From an uncultured Nitrospira sp. (lineage in GTDB: Bacteria > Nitrospirota > Nitrospiria > Nitrospirales > Nitrospiraceae), in contig CABVSA010000037.1 of the NCBI GenBank assembly GCA_902500805.1, positions 1 to 35,410 on the forward strand: a DNA stretch of 35,410 nucleotides. The letters run 5' to 3'. Below the pieces are notes generated by a model. That model did no database searches. It saw only the letters and a list, made by a program, of their open reading frames with translations, and was not told where the DNA came from. The position numbers and the translations under genes are program-made. This document shows positions 26,831-35,410 of this stretch, one piece after another (positions within the stretch are counted from its first letter, which is position 1; every line of letters begins with the position of its first letter).

Positions 26831-27571
26831 TCACGCTTCTTCCAGCTGGATCACTTCCACATGAACCCTGGCGGTGCCCCGGTCGACAAATCCTAGCTGC
26901 TCGGCGGCGCCTCGGCTGAGATCGATGATTCGCTTCCCGGAATCGGAGTTGTGATCACTCGGAAAGGGACCACGGTCATTCACTCGGACAATGATCGACT
27001 TGCCGTTTTCCAGGTTGGTCACCTGCACATGAATCGGCAGCGGCAAATACTTGTGCGCCGCCGTCAAGGCACTGGGATTGAACAGCTCGCCGTTCGCCGT
27101 CATGTGGCCGCCCGGCAGACGCCTGGTTTCCTCCCCGTACCACGAAGCCAAGCCCGTTTCCTCGTACGTCTGCGCATTCCCCATGTTCATCGGCACATAC
27201 CGCTGGCCCTTCACCGTGTACGGCGCTGCTTTGACGCGGCCCAGCCGGATCGCCTCTTTCACCGGAAGCCCATCAATGGTCTGAATATCGTCTCGGATCA
27301 AGGGATACTCCAATGGAGCCTGGACCACTTCGAAGGTAAATTTCCCGATGTGATAGACCAGCCTGGTCGCCCCCTTCGTCAACTCATACGCTCCGCTCAC
27401 CACCCAGATCGTGCCTTTAATCGTCTTTTTCACAACACGATAGCCGGTCTTGGCAACCGAAAAGGTCCCCTTGAGTACGGAGAACGCCCCATCAATGATG
27501 GAGCAGGAGGCATTGATCAGAAGAGTGGGGACAAGCAGCAGTAGGAGGCCATGCCTCGTTGATCGCAGCAC
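26831..27571 (-). CDS. RlpA-like lipoprotein with double-psi beta-barrel domain
   Basis: The frame is open from 27718, but the GTG at 27571 gives a classical lipoprotein signal: MLRSTRHGLLLLLVPTLLIN then ASC, the lipobox cysteine at residue 23. It has GAAGGTG upstream. The resulting protein is 246 aa. A central region with amphipathic, lysine-rich segments (VVKKTIKGTIWVVSGAYELT) leads to the C-terminal RlpA domain: ETGLASWYGEETRRLPGGHM, TANGELFNPSALTAAHKYLP, VRVNDRGPFPSD and GKRIIDLSRGAAEQLGF. RlpA proteins bind, and in some species cleave, peptidoglycan lacking stem peptides at the septum. No SPOR domain is present. Likely a cell-wall-associated outer-membrane lipoprotein. Confidence 0.88.
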   Translation of the reverse strand: MLRSTRHGLLLLLVPTLLINASCSIIDGAFSVLKGTFSVAKTGYRVVKKTIKGTIWVVSGAYELTKGATRLVYHIGKFTFEVVQAPLEYPLIRDDIQTIDGLPVKEAIRLGRVKAAPYTVKGQRYVPMNMGNAQTYEETGLASWYGEETRRLPGGHMTANGELFNPSALTAAHKYLPLPIHVQVTNLENGKSIIVRVNDRGPFPSDHNSDSGKRIIDLSRGAAEQLGFVDRGTARVHVEVIQLEEA

Positions 27572-27743
27572 GTGATCTGCACCTTCGGTCTTGAGCGGAC
27601 GGAAGATCACCGATCTCCCCTCTCGATAGGCCAATCCAGCTATGGCCACACTATGTATCACATCAAAGAGCGGAGACGGAGAAAACCCTGAAATGAGAAT
27701 ACCGGCGCAGAAAAGCACTGCAGGAAGAAGGGGCTACAAACAC

Positions 27744-27773
27744 GACGGGCAGCGGATTGCTCCGCTGCCCGTC
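27744..27773 (-). terminator. Hairpin after the exported copper/heme-site protein gene
   Basis: GACGGGCAGCGG and CCGCTGCCCGTC form a perfect 12-base-pair stem with a 6-base loop, 23 bases after the stop at 27797. The following minus-strand sequence GTGTTTGTAG is only weakly T-rich, so termination may be partial, but position and stability favour a terminator. Confidence 0.7.
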
Positions 27774-27796
27774 ACGAACACATCGATGGAACCGGC

Positions 27797-28591
27797 TTAC
27801 TTGATTTCAGCCTGGAGCTTGGCGGTTCCGCCGTCGGTCACATCCACTTCGAACTCAACCTTCTTACCCTTGGCGGCAAAAGGATGCCACGCGATCACCT
27901 TGTGCTTGCCAGCTGGAACATCTTTCAGCTCGAAGGACCCATCTTCTTTCGCCACGGCAAAGTGGGCATTCGAGACCGGAAGGAAGAAAGACTGCATGAA
28001 CTCATGCTGGTCGCACTGTAGACGATAGTAGCCTTCCTTCTCCGCACCACCGCGGAAGGTCACCGGCTTGTCCAACTTATCGCCCTTCTTTGCGAGGCCG
28101 ATGTTGAAACCAGTCGCTGAGGAATTCCCCTTCACGGTAAAGCTGTGGGGATTGTGCAGCACGCCGGCTACGGACTTAGGATCCTCGGCATCGGCATCGG
28201 TGTTTTCAACTTTGAATGGGCGGGTATTTACCACCACGCCACTGAACGGCTGGAAATCACAGAACGCTGCCACGACTTCCGTTCCGGCATAGCCGTCCAT
28301 CCAGGCCTTATCCTCGATGTCCACAACGGCCACGACAGCACCCTTCAATCCGCCGTCCTTGCTCACTTCGATTTGCTTCAAGAACCGCTTGTCGCCATCC
28401 GCCTTGCTCTTGTCAGGAATCTGGGGACAGAACTTCGGGTTCGGGAACTTGGAGAAGAGGAATTCCTTATTCTCCGCCTTGCCGGCAAATGTCACCTTCC
28501 CCGCAATCGTTCCGCCCGCGTACGAGGTGAGAGGCGCCGCGACCAAGGCGACGGCTGCTACGCCAAACATCATTGATAACGCACTCTTCAT
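27797..28591 (-). CDS. Exported protein with cupredoxin-like/carboxypeptidase-regulatory-like fold
   Basis: 264 aa with a signal peptide (MKSALSMMFGVAAVALVAAP, cleavage likely after SYA). The mature part starts GGTIAGKVTFAGK, like the opening of such periplasmic domains, and ends with YRLQCDQHEFMQSFFLPVSN then HFAVAKEDGSFELKDVPAGK and VIAWHP. The C-x-x-H...M arrangement resembles the copper site of proteins annotated as methylamine-utilisation-like or plastocyanin-like, followed by a carboxypeptidase-regulatory-like beta domain. Other cysteines (in KFCPQI and AAFCDFQ) could also bind metal or pair. A very strong AAGGAGG lies before the ATG at 28591, which suggests high expression. A periplasmic electron carrier or copper handler is possible; this is not proven. 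Confidence 0.7.
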   Translation of the reverse strand: MKSALSMMFGVAAVALVAAPLTSYAGGTIAGKVTFAGKAENKEFLFSKFPNPKFCPQIPDKSKADGDKRFLKQIEVSKDGGLKGAVVAVVDIEDKAWMDGYAGTEVVAAFCDFQPFSGVVVNTRPFKVENTDADAEDPKSVAGVLHNPHSFTVKGNSSATGFNIGLAKKGDKLDKPVTFRGGAEKEGYYRLQCDQHEFMQSFFLPVSNAHFAVAKEDGSFELKDVPAGKHKVIAWHPFAAKGKKVEFEVDVTDGGTAKLQAEIK

Positions 28592-28884
28592 TGGACTGCC
28601 TCCTTGTAATTAACGAACATCCTGCCTCCGAACTGACCTATCTCTCTGGTTTTCATCCACCAAAGCTCTTCCGGTTCAGACCCTTCACACCATTGATCAC
28701 ACTATGGCAAGTCTAGATAGAACGAGTATGTATATGAAATCTTACCGTCCGCTGTCAACCGAAACAAGAGGGACCTGAATGGGCCATCCAGAGTAGCTAT
28801 TTCCACATCGTCCTGGTACATTTGGCGGAAATTACACGTCTAGGTGAACCTCCGACTCATGTCACATCCCTCGCGTAGACCACA

Positions 28885-29763
28885 ATGATCGCGTCAACTG
28901 TCCCTACCGGCGGACTTAAACGTACCTACCCGCTCTATGTGACGGTGATGCTCTTCAGCATTATCGTGGGCACTGCCGTGATCGGGGTACCGTTATTTGG
29001 TTTCCTCTATGGATACACGTGGTTCGATTGGACGATGTTCGCGCTCCTCTACATTGTCACGGGATTAGGCATTACCGTGGGGTACCACCGTCTCATCTCA
29101 CACCGCAGCTTCAGCTGCCCCGATGGGGTCAAGGCTGTCTTACTCATCGCCGGAGGATGGGCACTTCAACAGTCTGCGCTCAAGTGGGGCGCCGATCACA
29201 TCCGCCACCACGCGGCCTGCGACCAAGATGCCGACCCCTACAACGCCAAGCTTGGGTTCTGGCACAGCCACTGTGGGTGGCTCTTTGCAGACAAGAAGTA
29301 CTCGGACGAAAAATATGCGACCAGGCTTCGGCAGGATCCGGTCGTGATGTGGCAACACCGATACTACACCCTCATCTTCCTCTCGGGGTTGGCGTTCCCA
29401 TTCCTGGCAGGCTATCTGTACAACGGCTGGGTTGGGGGGATGAGCTGCTTTATGTTGGCCGGTATCGGCCGAACCTTCGCCGTGCTGAATTCGACGTTTT
29501 GTATCAACTCAGTCTGCCATCTGTGGGGAAACCAACCCCATGGCCAAGCCGATTCAAGCCGAGACAGCTGGGCGGTTTCCCTGCTGACATTTGGTGAGGG
29601 TTACCACAATTACCACCACACCCATCCAACCGACTACCGCAACGGTCCCCTCTGGTACAACTTTGACCCATCGAAGTGGGTGATCTTCACGCTCTCCCTT
29701 CTGGGGTTAGCCTGGTCCCTTCGGACAGCGAACGCAGCGGACCCTCAGGCGTCAAACCTGTAA
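28885..29763 (+). CDS. Fatty acid delta-9-type desaturase (membrane di-iron)
   Basis: 292 aa. Membrane desaturases insert a double bond into acyl chains using O2 and a di-iron site. All three histidine boxes are present: HRLISH (68-73), HIRHH (105-109) and HNYHH (241-245), with GITVGYHRL and GEGYHNYHHTHPTDY contexts typical of the acyl-CoA/acyl-lipid delta-9 family. Four helices can be picked out. An in-frame TAG three codons before the ATG fixes the start, although the ribosome site is weak. It is the only large plus-strand gene here, divergent from the exported protein gene (293-base shared gap) and convergent with ureD. It would adjust membrane fluidity under oxic conditions. Confidence 0.92.
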   Translation: MIASTVPTGGLKRTYPLYVTVMLFSIIVGTAVIGVPLFGFLYGYTWFDWTMFALLYIVTGLGITVGYHRLISHRSFSCPDGVKAVLLIAGGWALQQSALKWGADHIRHHAACDQDADPYNAKLGFWHSHCGWLFADKKYSDEKYATRLRQDPVVMWQHRYYTLIFLSGLAFPFLAGYLYNGWVGGMSCFMLAGIGRTFAVLNSTFCINSVCHLWGNQPHGQADSSRDSWAVSLLTFGEGYHNYHHTHPTDYRNGPLWYNFDPSKWVIFTLSLLGLAWSLRTANAADPQASNL

Positions 29764-29818
29764 TCTTTCACCGAACCCCCCTCTCAATCAGAAAAGAGAA
29801 CCGGGAATGATTGCCTGC

Positions 29819-30778
29819 TTAGTATTTCCGTAATGAGATAGGCGGGAGCTTCAACACGGCTTCGCGAGCGGCTGCCCATAAGGCCTCCATCATCGCCAAG
29901 AGATCCGGTGCTGTTCGAGCTACTAGCTTGACCGCGAGGCCGGGTATCGGTGGGGTTGATACCCCGCCTAATACGGCTCCTGGCTTGGTATCCAAGAGCG
30001 CCGCAATGGTCGACTCCAATCCGGTCCAGACCTCTGCGGCCAGCGCGTCGTTCATCACGTAGAACGAGGCCACATAATCCCATTCTTCGGCTAGACCGAC
30101 CGTCCCTAAGTCCGTGGCCGGATCAAGAACATATCGTTCTAGTAGAGAGTTCCCGGAAGCGGTTGTAATCAGGATTTCGTTTTCCAGGTCGGTAAAGGCC
30201 CACCGTTCTCCCCTGGCAATCCGGCCTGAGGCAAGCGCATCCCACAAGAAGAGGGTCGCGCCAGGCCCAACCCTGGCCCGGAGGCTCTGCCGAAACCGAG
30301 ATCCGGCAAAGGGAATCGTATGTTCTGGAAACCACTCAAGAATTGCGTCAGGCTCGACCGCGATGACGACATGCTGATCAGAGACCGGGCCTTCAGTTCG
30401 ATACACTCGGTTGGCAGAGGGCGCGGAAATCAGGACATGCGCACCCTGCTCTACGGTCATATCGATGGAGAGATGGTCTCCCCCGACCAGACCACCGGAT
30501 GGATTGACCAGCAACGTGTAGGCCGCTCCCGTATCATCGAGATAGATGGGAGGCAGCAGTTTCCAGGGCGTGGTGAAATACGAATGAGAGATGACCGTGC
30601 GATGATCGAGTTTCGTATAGTTCAGCTTCAGCTCGCCGACCCGCCCGACCAACTCCGTTGCAAACCGTCCAGGAGCCTTCTTTCTTGAAGAAGGTGTTCG
30701 TTTCCCGGCAGGTTTTCTTTTTGGAGACGTGCCGGTGTTCCGAGACGTCCGCTGTTTCCGTCCAGTCTGAATCGCCAT
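29819..30778 (-). CDS. ureD: Urease accessory protein UreD
   Basis: UreD (UreH) is the scaffold that, with UreF and UreG, loads nickel into the urease active site. The 319-aa protein has the family segments LLVNPSGGLVGGDHLSIDMT, SAPSANRVYRT, WFPEHTIPFAGSRF and ALASGRIARGERW. A lysine/arginine-rich N-terminal extension of about 37 residues (KQRTSRNTGTSPKRKPAGKR) precedes the domain and is unusual; a later start is not obvious because no other ATG with a ribosome site is seen before VGELKLNYTKL. It begins two bases after ureG and is the last gene of the operon. Confidence 0.95.
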   Translation of the reverse strand: MAIQTGRKQRTSRNTGTSPKRKPAGKRTPSSRKKAPGRFATELVGRVGELKLNYTKLDHRTVISHSYFTTPWKLLPPIYLDDTGAAYTLLVNPSGGLVGGDHLSIDMTVEQGAHVLISAPSANRVYRTEGPVSDQHVVIAVEPDAILEWFPEHTIPFAGSRFRQSLRARVGPGATLFLWDALASGRIARGERWAFTDLENEILITTASGNSLLERYVLDPATDLGTVGLAEEWDYVASFYVMNDALAAEVWTGLESTIAALLDTKPGAVLGGVSTPPIPGLAVKLVARTAPDLLAMMEALWAAAREAVLKLPPISLRKY

Positions 30779-30780
30779 GA

Positions 30781-31485
30781 TTACGAGCGCGTGGCACGTT
30801 GCGGGATGCGCTGTTCAAGCCATGCTACGACCGCATCCATTCCTTCCCCAGACAGAATATTGGTGAAGGCAAAGGGAAGTTCACCACGCATCTTGCGGGT
30901 ATCTCGATCCATCACGGAAAGATCGGCGCGCACATGTGGAGCCAAATCCATCTTGTTGATGACGAGGAAATCGGACCGCGTGATCCCCGGTCCACCCTTC
31001 CGTGGGATCTTGTCACCGCCCGACACATCAATCACATAGATGACATAGTCCACCAGTTCCGGGCTGAACGTGGCCGCAAGGTTATCCCCGCCGCTTTCCA
31101 AGAAGATCAACTCCACGTCCGGATGCCGGCGCAGCAGATCATCAATGGCTTCCTGGTTATGGGATGCGTCCTCACGGATCGCCGTATGGGGACAGCCCCC
31201 GGTTTCCACGCCAAGAATCCGATCGACCGGAAGCGCGGCGCGCTTGGTCAAAATCTCGGCATCGATTTTTGTGAAAATATCGTTGGTCACGGCAGCGAGG
31301 CTGAAGCGATCGCGCAGCCGTTGACACAGGGCTTCCACCAGTGCCGTTTTCCCTGATCCGACGGGGCCGCCGATACCGATGACCGGAATGCCCTGTTTCC
31401 TGGCCTGAGTCGGAGTCCAATTGTGATTATGTTCACGATTCAGATCATGCATAGACAAACGAAGAGCCGATTGCCGATGGCACAT
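30781..31485 (-). CDS. ureG: Urease accessory GTPase UreG
   Basis: UreG is the nickel-binding SIMIBI GTPase that delivers nickel to urease through UreF and UreD. The sequence shows the P-loop [17 protein letters not shown], the metal-binding CPH motif in [25 protein letters not shown] and NKMDLAPHV for guanine recognition. The frame starts at 31485; an ATG at 31452 ([12 protein letters not shown]) would shorten it by 11 residues and neither has a good ribosome site. The N terminus holds three histidines in [12 protein letters not shown], which may add nickel-binding capacity in the absence of a ureE gene. It follows ureF after a 57-base gap. Confidence 0.96.
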   Translation of the reverse strand: MCHRQSALRLSMHDLNREHNHNWTPTQARKQGIPVIGIGGPVGSGKTALVEALCQRLRDRFSLAAVTNDIFTKIDAEILTKRAALPVDRILGVETGGCPHTAIREDASHNQEAIDDLLRRHPDVELIFLESGGDNLAATFSPELVDYVIYVIDVSGGDKIPRKGGPGITRSDFLVINKMDLAPHVRADLSVMDRDTRKMRGELPFAFTNILSGEGMDAVVAWLEQRIPQRATRS

Positions 31486-31542
31486 GGGCCAGAATCAATC
31501 GGTCTCTCTCCTTTCCTGCTATAAGCCATCAGCCATACGCTC

Positions 31543-32229
31543 TTAGCTCCTGAACAGTCTCCATTCCAGAGACCCATGACGCATCGCATAAATATCTTGG
31601 ATCGGTGACCATGAGCTCATGGTCGTATCGAGATCAACCTCTCGACTGATCCGTTCAATCAATGGAAGCCATTCGCCCAGGATGCGCTGGCCCTCATGTT
31701 GACCGATGGGACTCAACCGCATCGCCGAGGAGATGAACCCCACGGCCGTTTGGTACAAGAAGGCACCGGCGGTTTCTTCCGGGTTCCACCCGCAAGACCC
31801 CATGGTGAGCCCGAACGTCACCGCAAGATGCCCCGGGGCGCGATCGGCTTCCACTTCATCACGATATTGGTTCAAGATCGACTTGGCTCGAATCTGATCA
31901 GCCGCAACCCTGATCACTTGTTTGCCCATCTGGCGACTAGCCAGACGCGATTCACGGCCAAGCTTGGTCGCCTCGAGCACCCGATCAATATGGACCGCAC
32001 TCTCCAGCGACCCCTTCGAAGCCGCACGATTGGCCTGCTTAACGGCAAGCACTTCCCGGCGGCTCATCCCTCCACGCAGTAAATCTTCAACGTATTTGGT
32101 CAGCTGATCGGACGTTTTGACGGCTCCGCCCTGTACCGCTGCTTCCAACCCTGAGGAAAAGGCGTAGCCTCCGGAGGGGAAAAACGTATCGACGAACCGT
32201 AACCCTTCAAGCAATGCGGGGGTATTCAT
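31543..32229 (-). CDS. ureF: Urease accessory protein UreF
   Basis: UreF bridges UreD and UreG in the nickel-insertion complex. The frame reaches an ATG at 32286, but family N termines match the ATG at 32229 (MNTPALLEGLRFVDTFFPSG), giving about 228 aa; neither has a strong ribosome site. Typical segments are GGYAFSSGLEAAVQGG, LRGGMSRREVLAVKQANRAA, GHLAVTFGLTMGSCGW and SAMRLSPIGQHEGQRIL. It lies between ureC and ureG as in many bacterial urease operons. Confidence 0.94.
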   Translation of the reverse strand: MNTPALLEGLRFVDTFFPSGGYAFSSGLEAAVQGGAVKTSDQLTKYVEDLLRGGMSRREVLAVKQANRAASKGSLESAVHIDRVLEATKLGRESRLASRQMGKQVIRVAADQIRAKSILNQYRDEVEADRAPGHLAVTFGLTMGSCGWNPEETAGAFLYQTAVGFISSAMRLSPIGQHEGQRILGEWLPLIERISREVDLDTTMSSWSPIQDIYAMRHGSLEWRLFRS

Positions 32230-32313
32230 GGTACACAAGCGAAAAACAATAACAGCCGTCCGACTACCGTGGCGATGATTCCACATTGATAGTCGAACCG
32301 GCTGTCTTGTCAG

Positions 32314-34038
32314 TTAGAACAATTGATACCGTTGTGCCAACGGCAACACAATGGCCGGCTCACAAGTGAGCGGCACACCATCCGCGGTCACAATGTAGGT
32401 CTCCGGGTTCACTTCAATTTTAGGCAGAGCATCATTCAGCTTGAGATCACGCTTGCCGATATTCCGGCAGTTCTTGACTGCCGCCACCCGCCGCTGCAAA
32501 CCAAGCCGCTTTGGAATTTCATGATCCAACGCCGCTTGAGACAAGAAGGTAAAGCTCGTGCTCGTTAACGCACGGCCAAACGCGCCGAACATCGGCCGGC
32601 TGATGGTCGGCTCAGGTGTGGGGATCGACGCATTCGGATCACCCATCTGGGCCTGCGCGATAAATCCGTTTTTCAAGACCATCTCGGGTTTCACACCAAA
32701 AAACTCCGGCTTCCAGACGACGAGGTCCGCGATCTTTCCAACCTCGATTGACCCGACTTCGTGAGCGATGCCGTGGGTGATCGCCGGATTGATCGTGTAC
32801 TTAGCAATGTAGCGCCGAGCCCGGAAGTTATCATTCTGGCCGGAATCCTTCCCGCCGACCGGCGTGAGGTGCCCCCGCTGGGCCTTCATTTTATGAGCCG
32901 TTTGCCAGGTTCTGGTGATGACTTCGCCGATTCGACCCATGGCCTGCGAGTCCGATGACATGATGCTGATCGCACCCAAGTCATGCAGGATATCTTCCGC
33001 CGCGATGGTTTCACGTCGGATACGGGACTCCGCAAACGCAACGTCTTCGGGAATCCGAGGATTCAGATTGTGACACACGATCAACATGTCCAGATGCTCG
33101 TCCATCGTATTGACCGTAAAGGGCATCGTGGGGTTGGTTGAGGACGGCAACACGTTCGGCTCACCGCAAATCTTGATGATGTCCGGCGCATGACCACCGC
33201 CCGCACCTTCCGTATGGAAGCTGTGAATCGCTCTTCCCTTGATCGCCTTGATCGTATCCTCGATATACCCGGCTTCATTGAGCGTATCGGTGTGAATAGC
33301 GACCTGAACATCGTGGCGGTCAGCAACACTCAAGCAGGTATCGATAGCCTTAGGAGTTGTCCCCCAGTCTTCGTGCAATTTCAACCCGATGGCGCCGGCT
33401 TCAATCTGCTCGTTCAGCCCTTCAGGGCGTGAGGCATTGCCCTTCCCCAAGAATCCGAGATTGATGGGAATGCCTTCCGACGCTTCCAACATCCGATGGA
33501 TGTTCCAGGGGCCAGGCGTACAGGTTGTGGCGCTGGTTCCGCTTGAAGGCCCGGTCCCGCCACCAATCATCGTGGTCAACCCGGCCGACAACGCCTCCCA
33601 ACATTGTTGCGGACAAATGAAGTGGATGTGGGTATCGATACCACCGGCCGTGATGATCTTGCCTTCACCGGAAATCGCTTCAGTCCCTGGGCCGATTTCC
33701 ATGCCCGGTGTCACACCCGGCATAAGATCAGAGTTGCCGGCCTTACCGATCCCGACGATACGGCCATCCTTAATGCCGATGTCGGCCTTGATGACGCCGG
33801 TATAGTCGAGAATAAGCGCGTTCGTGATCACACAGTCGAGCTGACCACTAGCGCTCGTCGCGCGAGCAGACTGCCCCATGCCATCACGAATAGTTTTCCC
33901 GCCACCGAAGACAGCTTCTTCGCCGTGGACGGTCCGATCTTCTTCGACTTCGATGATCAAGTCCGTGTCGGCCAGTCGAACACGATCGCCGGTCGTGGGT
34001 CCATACAGAGATGCATATTGCTTGCGTGGAATTTTCAC
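32314..34038 (-). CDS. ureC: Urease alpha subunit (catalytic)
   Basis: UreC hydrolyses urea to ammonia and carbamate at a di-nickel centre. The 574-aa protein keeps every expected residue: H137 and H139 in GGIDTHIHF, the carbamylated lysine K220 in GLKLHEDWG with H222, H249, H275 in [15 protein letters not shown], the mobile-flap C322-H323 in [20 protein letters not shown], and D363 in SSDSQAMGR. Numbering is offset by three from the Klebsiella enzyme. It should therefore be active if nickel is loaded. Its ATG overlaps the ureB stop by four bases, so synthesis of the two subunits is coupled. Confidence 0.99.
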   Translation of the reverse strand: MKIPRKQYASLYGPTTGDRVRLADTDLIIEVEEDRTVHGEEAVFGGGKTIRDGMGQSARATSASGQLDCVITNALILDYTGVIKADIGIKDGRIVGIGKAGNSDLMPGVTPGMEIGPGTEAISGEGKIITAGGIDTHIHFICPQQCWEALSAGLTTMIGGGTGPSSGTSATTCTPGPWNIHRMLEASEGIPINLGFLGKGNASRPEGLNEQIEAGAIGLKLHEDWGTTPKAIDTCLSVADRHDVQVAIHTDTLNEAGYIEDTIKAIKGRAIHSFHTEGAGGGHAPDIIKICGEPNVLPSSTNPTMPFTVNTMDEHLDMLIVCHNLNPRIPEDVAFAESRIRRETIAAEDILHDLGAISIMSSDSQAMGRIGEVITRTWQTAHKMKAQRGHLTPVGGKDSGQNDNFRARRYIAKYTINPAITHGIAHEVGSIEVGKIADLVVWKPEFFGVKPEMVLKNGFIAQAQMGDPNASIPTPEPTISRPMFGAFGRALTSTSFTFLSQAALDHEIPKRLGLQRRVAAVKNCRNIGKRDLKLNDALPKIEVNPETYIVTADGVPLTCEPAIVLPLAQRYQLF

Positions 34039-34709
34039 CGGGCGCCTCCTTTTCCAAATCCTCGTTCAGCGGCAAGTGCAACAGCCTTGGCTTTGACTTT
34101 CGGATCATCCAACAGCCCTTCGGTCAATCCATTCACCCCCTGGGCTAGGCGGTTACCGGCCAAGGCCACGAGCGTCACTTTCTTTTCTTCGCCCGGCTCA
34201 AAGCGAACTGCCGTGCCAGCAGGAATCGCAAGCCTAAATCCAAATGCTTGCTCACGTTCGAACTTGAGCGCACGATTGGACTCGAAGAAGTGACAGTGCG
34301 AACCGACCTGAATCGGACGATCGCCGAGGTTCTTAATCGTCAGCTCTTTCGTCTCCCGTCCCTTGAAGACCTCGATATCACCAGCCACCGTCATCATCTC
34401 ACCAGGGATGATCGGGGCGTTGAGTTCAGCCCTGACCGCCGCAGCTAACGCCTCCTTCGATCTCGTGACCGGATCCTGGAGCTTCTTTTGTTTAGCTGCT
34501 CCCGCTCCACTGACCCTTGTAATCAACGAGTCATTCCCCGCGAACGCCATATTGGGGTGAGCGGCGTTGCTTAAGAATGAGGCAGCCCCCACTCCAGCCG
34601 CCACACGTCCGCTCTGAGCAAGAAACTGTCGTCTCGATGTGCCTGCCCCTGCGGAAGGATCTTGTTGTCCTTTGACCTCTCCAGAACCTTGTGGCTCTTT
34701 CGTTTCCAT
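34035..34709 (-). CDS. ureB: Urease beta subunit with N-terminal twin-arginine signal-like extension
   Basis: 224 aa, about twice the usual length of a stand-alone UreB. The beta-subunit domain begins near residue 98 ([20 protein letters not shown]), with [20 protein letters not shown] and [18 protein letters not shown]. Before it comes an extension with a textbook Tat signal: [11 protein letters not shown] (RR at 26-27), a hydrophobic, alanine-rich stretch [14 protein letters not shown], and an AFA cleavage-like site at 55-57. The ATG at 34709 with AAGGAG nine bases upstream leaves little doubt that the extension is translated. Urease is normally cytoplasmic, so this suggests export of the assembled enzyme, or a relic leader. 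The SHCHFF segment has Cys where Tyr or Phe is usual. Confidence 0.95.
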   Translation of the reverse strand: METKEPQGSGEVKGQQDPSAGAGTSRRQFLAQSGRVAAGVGAASFLSNAAHPNMAFAGNDSLITRVSGAGAAKQKKLQDPVTRSKEALAAAVRAELNAPIIPGEMMTVAGDIEVFKGRETKELTIKNLGDRPIQVGSHCHFFESNRALKFEREQAFGFRLAIPAGTAVRFEPGEEKKVTLVALAGNRLAQGVNGLTEGLLDDPKVKAKAVALAAERGFGKGGAR

Positions 34710-34715
34710 ATCGTC

Positions 34716-34805
34716 TCACTCCTTTTCATCCTGATGTGCGGTATTGACAACACGTGCCCCATCTTTTGCATCATCTTCGTCATGAGAACAAGAAACATCC
34801 TTCAT
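34716..34805 (-). CDS. Candidate 29-aa acidic peptide between ureA and ureB
   Basis: An ATG at 34805 with AAGGGG six bases upstream opens a 29-codon frame, MKDVSCSHDEDDAKDGARVV then NTAHQDEKE, ending TGA within the ureB ribosome site (the AAGGAG-TGA overlap). The peptide is very acidic and holds one cysteine and two histidines. Ribosome site and the tight link to ureB argue for translation, perhaps as a coupling leader; the very short length argues against certainty. A metal-handling role is only a guess. Confidence 0.35.
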   Translation of the reverse strand: MKDVSCSHDEDDAKDGARVVNTAHQDEKE

Positions 34806-34872
34806 GCTTTCCCCTTGGACGCTTCATCTCCCACAAGTACATCTCATTTGAATAAAGGAATCAGCGGCACGA

Positions 34873-35175
34873 CTAGGGTATCGGGTTATGAACCGTCACA
34901 AGTTTGGTTCCATCAGGAAACGTCCCCTCAACCTGAAAGTCACGAATCATTTCCGGCACACCAGGCATCACATCTTTACGCGATAGGAGCTGCGTGCCGT
35001 AGCTCATCAATTCAGCCACGGTTTTACCGTCACGAATTGCTTCCAATACAGCGGCCGTCATATATGCGACAGCTTCCGGATGGTTAAGCTTGAGGCCACG
35101 CTGCTTACGATCGGCCGCGAGCTTCCCCGCCACGTAAATCATCAGCTTGTCCTGCTCTCTCGGACTTAAACGCAT
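34873..35175 (-). CDS. ureA: Urease gamma subunit
   Basis: The 100-aa UreA is the small structural subunit of the (alpha beta gamma)3 urease. The full family pattern is present: [61 protein letters not shown] and [20 protein letters not shown]. The ATG at 35175 is preceded by GAGGAGG. It is the first gene of the operon, followed by a 163-base gap before ureB that holds a candidate tiny ORF, an unusually large space for ureA-ureB. Confidence 0.98.
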   Translation of the reverse strand: MRLSPREQDKLMIYVAGKLAADRKQRGLKLNHPEAVAYMTAAVLEAIRDGKTVAELMSYGTQLLSRKDVMPGVPEMIRDFQVEGTFPDGTKLVTVHNPIP

Positions 35176-35410
35176 AGTTCCTCCTCTCCCACGGACAAAT
35201 TAGTATTGAATACTCACGACACAAACCCTGACTATATCACCTTCTAACACAACCCTAAAAGATGCTCGCGAGCATGCATCAGAAATGGGCATGCCTCAGA
35301 TCTCCGTAATGATCGGATTCGAAACTATATATACGCGAATCATTTTCGACACGACTTCAGGAATCCCCTTAGTCCCAACAAGAAAAAACCTGATCTCTAT
35401 CCACACCCAC
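35176..35410. promoter_or_regulatory. Upstream region of the urease operon
   Basis: No gene is seen here. The region should hold the ureA promoter. A perfect 14-base palindrome ATGCTCGCGAGCAT lies at 35262-35275, about 90 bases before ureA, and could bind a regulator. TATAGT on the minus strand (35231-35236) is a possible -10 box without a clear -35 partner. Farther out, GATTCG (35316-35321) faces CGAATC (35336-35341) across an AT-rich loop. Confidence 0.4.

Overview
The window looks like a chromosomal piece of a Nitrospira-type nitrite-oxidizing or comammox bacterium. This is an inference from gene content: two large 'cytochrome bd-like' oxidase proteins of the kind known from Nitrospira, membrane-tethered c-type cytochromes, a cytochrome with an ethylbenzene-dehydrogenase-type heme b domain resembling candidate gamma subunits of nitrite oxidoreductase, a urease operon without ureE, and a molybdenum-cofactor gene. 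No rRNA, tRNA, prophage or CRISPR array was seen. Nearly every gene is on the minus strand; the exceptions are a desaturase and one tiny ORF.

Layout. 1-1747: N-terminal part of a membrane sensor (Cache-HAMP-PAS), cut by the window edge. 2026-9692: housekeeping block read right to left as mobA, a GT9 glycosyltransferase, argS, tgt, yajC, secD, secF. 9711-16401: respiratory cluster A, two tiny membrane proteins, bd-like oxidase I, a diheme c membrane protein, a monoheme c membrane protein, and a two-heme c plus heme-b-type protein, closed by a strong terminator. 16530-16634: a tiny plus-strand membrane ORF with its own promoter. 16588-24900: cluster B, nine closely spaced minus-strand genes: SAM methyltransferase, DUF420 membrane protein, PCP_red-domain protein, multi-pass membrane protein, bd-like oxidase II, DUF3047 protein, small glycine-rich membrane protein, and two membrane-anchored formylglycine-generating-enzyme-like proteins.

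25037-26737 is an accessory strip: two non-coding elements with terminal inverted repeats, a short exported peptide or gene remnant, and a vapBC-type toxin-antitoxin pair whose palindromic operator overlaps its predicted -10 box. 26831-28591 holds an RlpA-like lipoprotein and an exported protein with a possible copper or heme site. 28885-29763 is a plus-strand acyl-lipid/acyl-CoA desaturase. 29819-35175 is the urease operon, transcribed ureA, (29-aa ORF), ureB, ureC, ureF, ureG, ureD.

How it fits together. Cluster A reads like a self-contained c-cytochrome-fed terminal oxidase module. The bd-like proteins keep histidines and a glutamate that line up by eye with CydA heme ligands but lack the GRQPW quinol-loop signature, which suits electron input from cytochrome c rather than quinol. 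Cluster B carries a paralogous oxidase protein with no c-type cytochromes; instead it has a BchU-like methyltransferase and a protochlorophyllide-reductase-type (PCP_red) domain protein, suggesting, as inference only, tetrapyrrole or other maturation work. The urease is unusual because UreB carries a strong-looking twin-arginine signal at its N terminus. The most novel items are the three unlisted mini-ORFs around oxidase I, the cluster B accessory set, and the Tat-like UreB.
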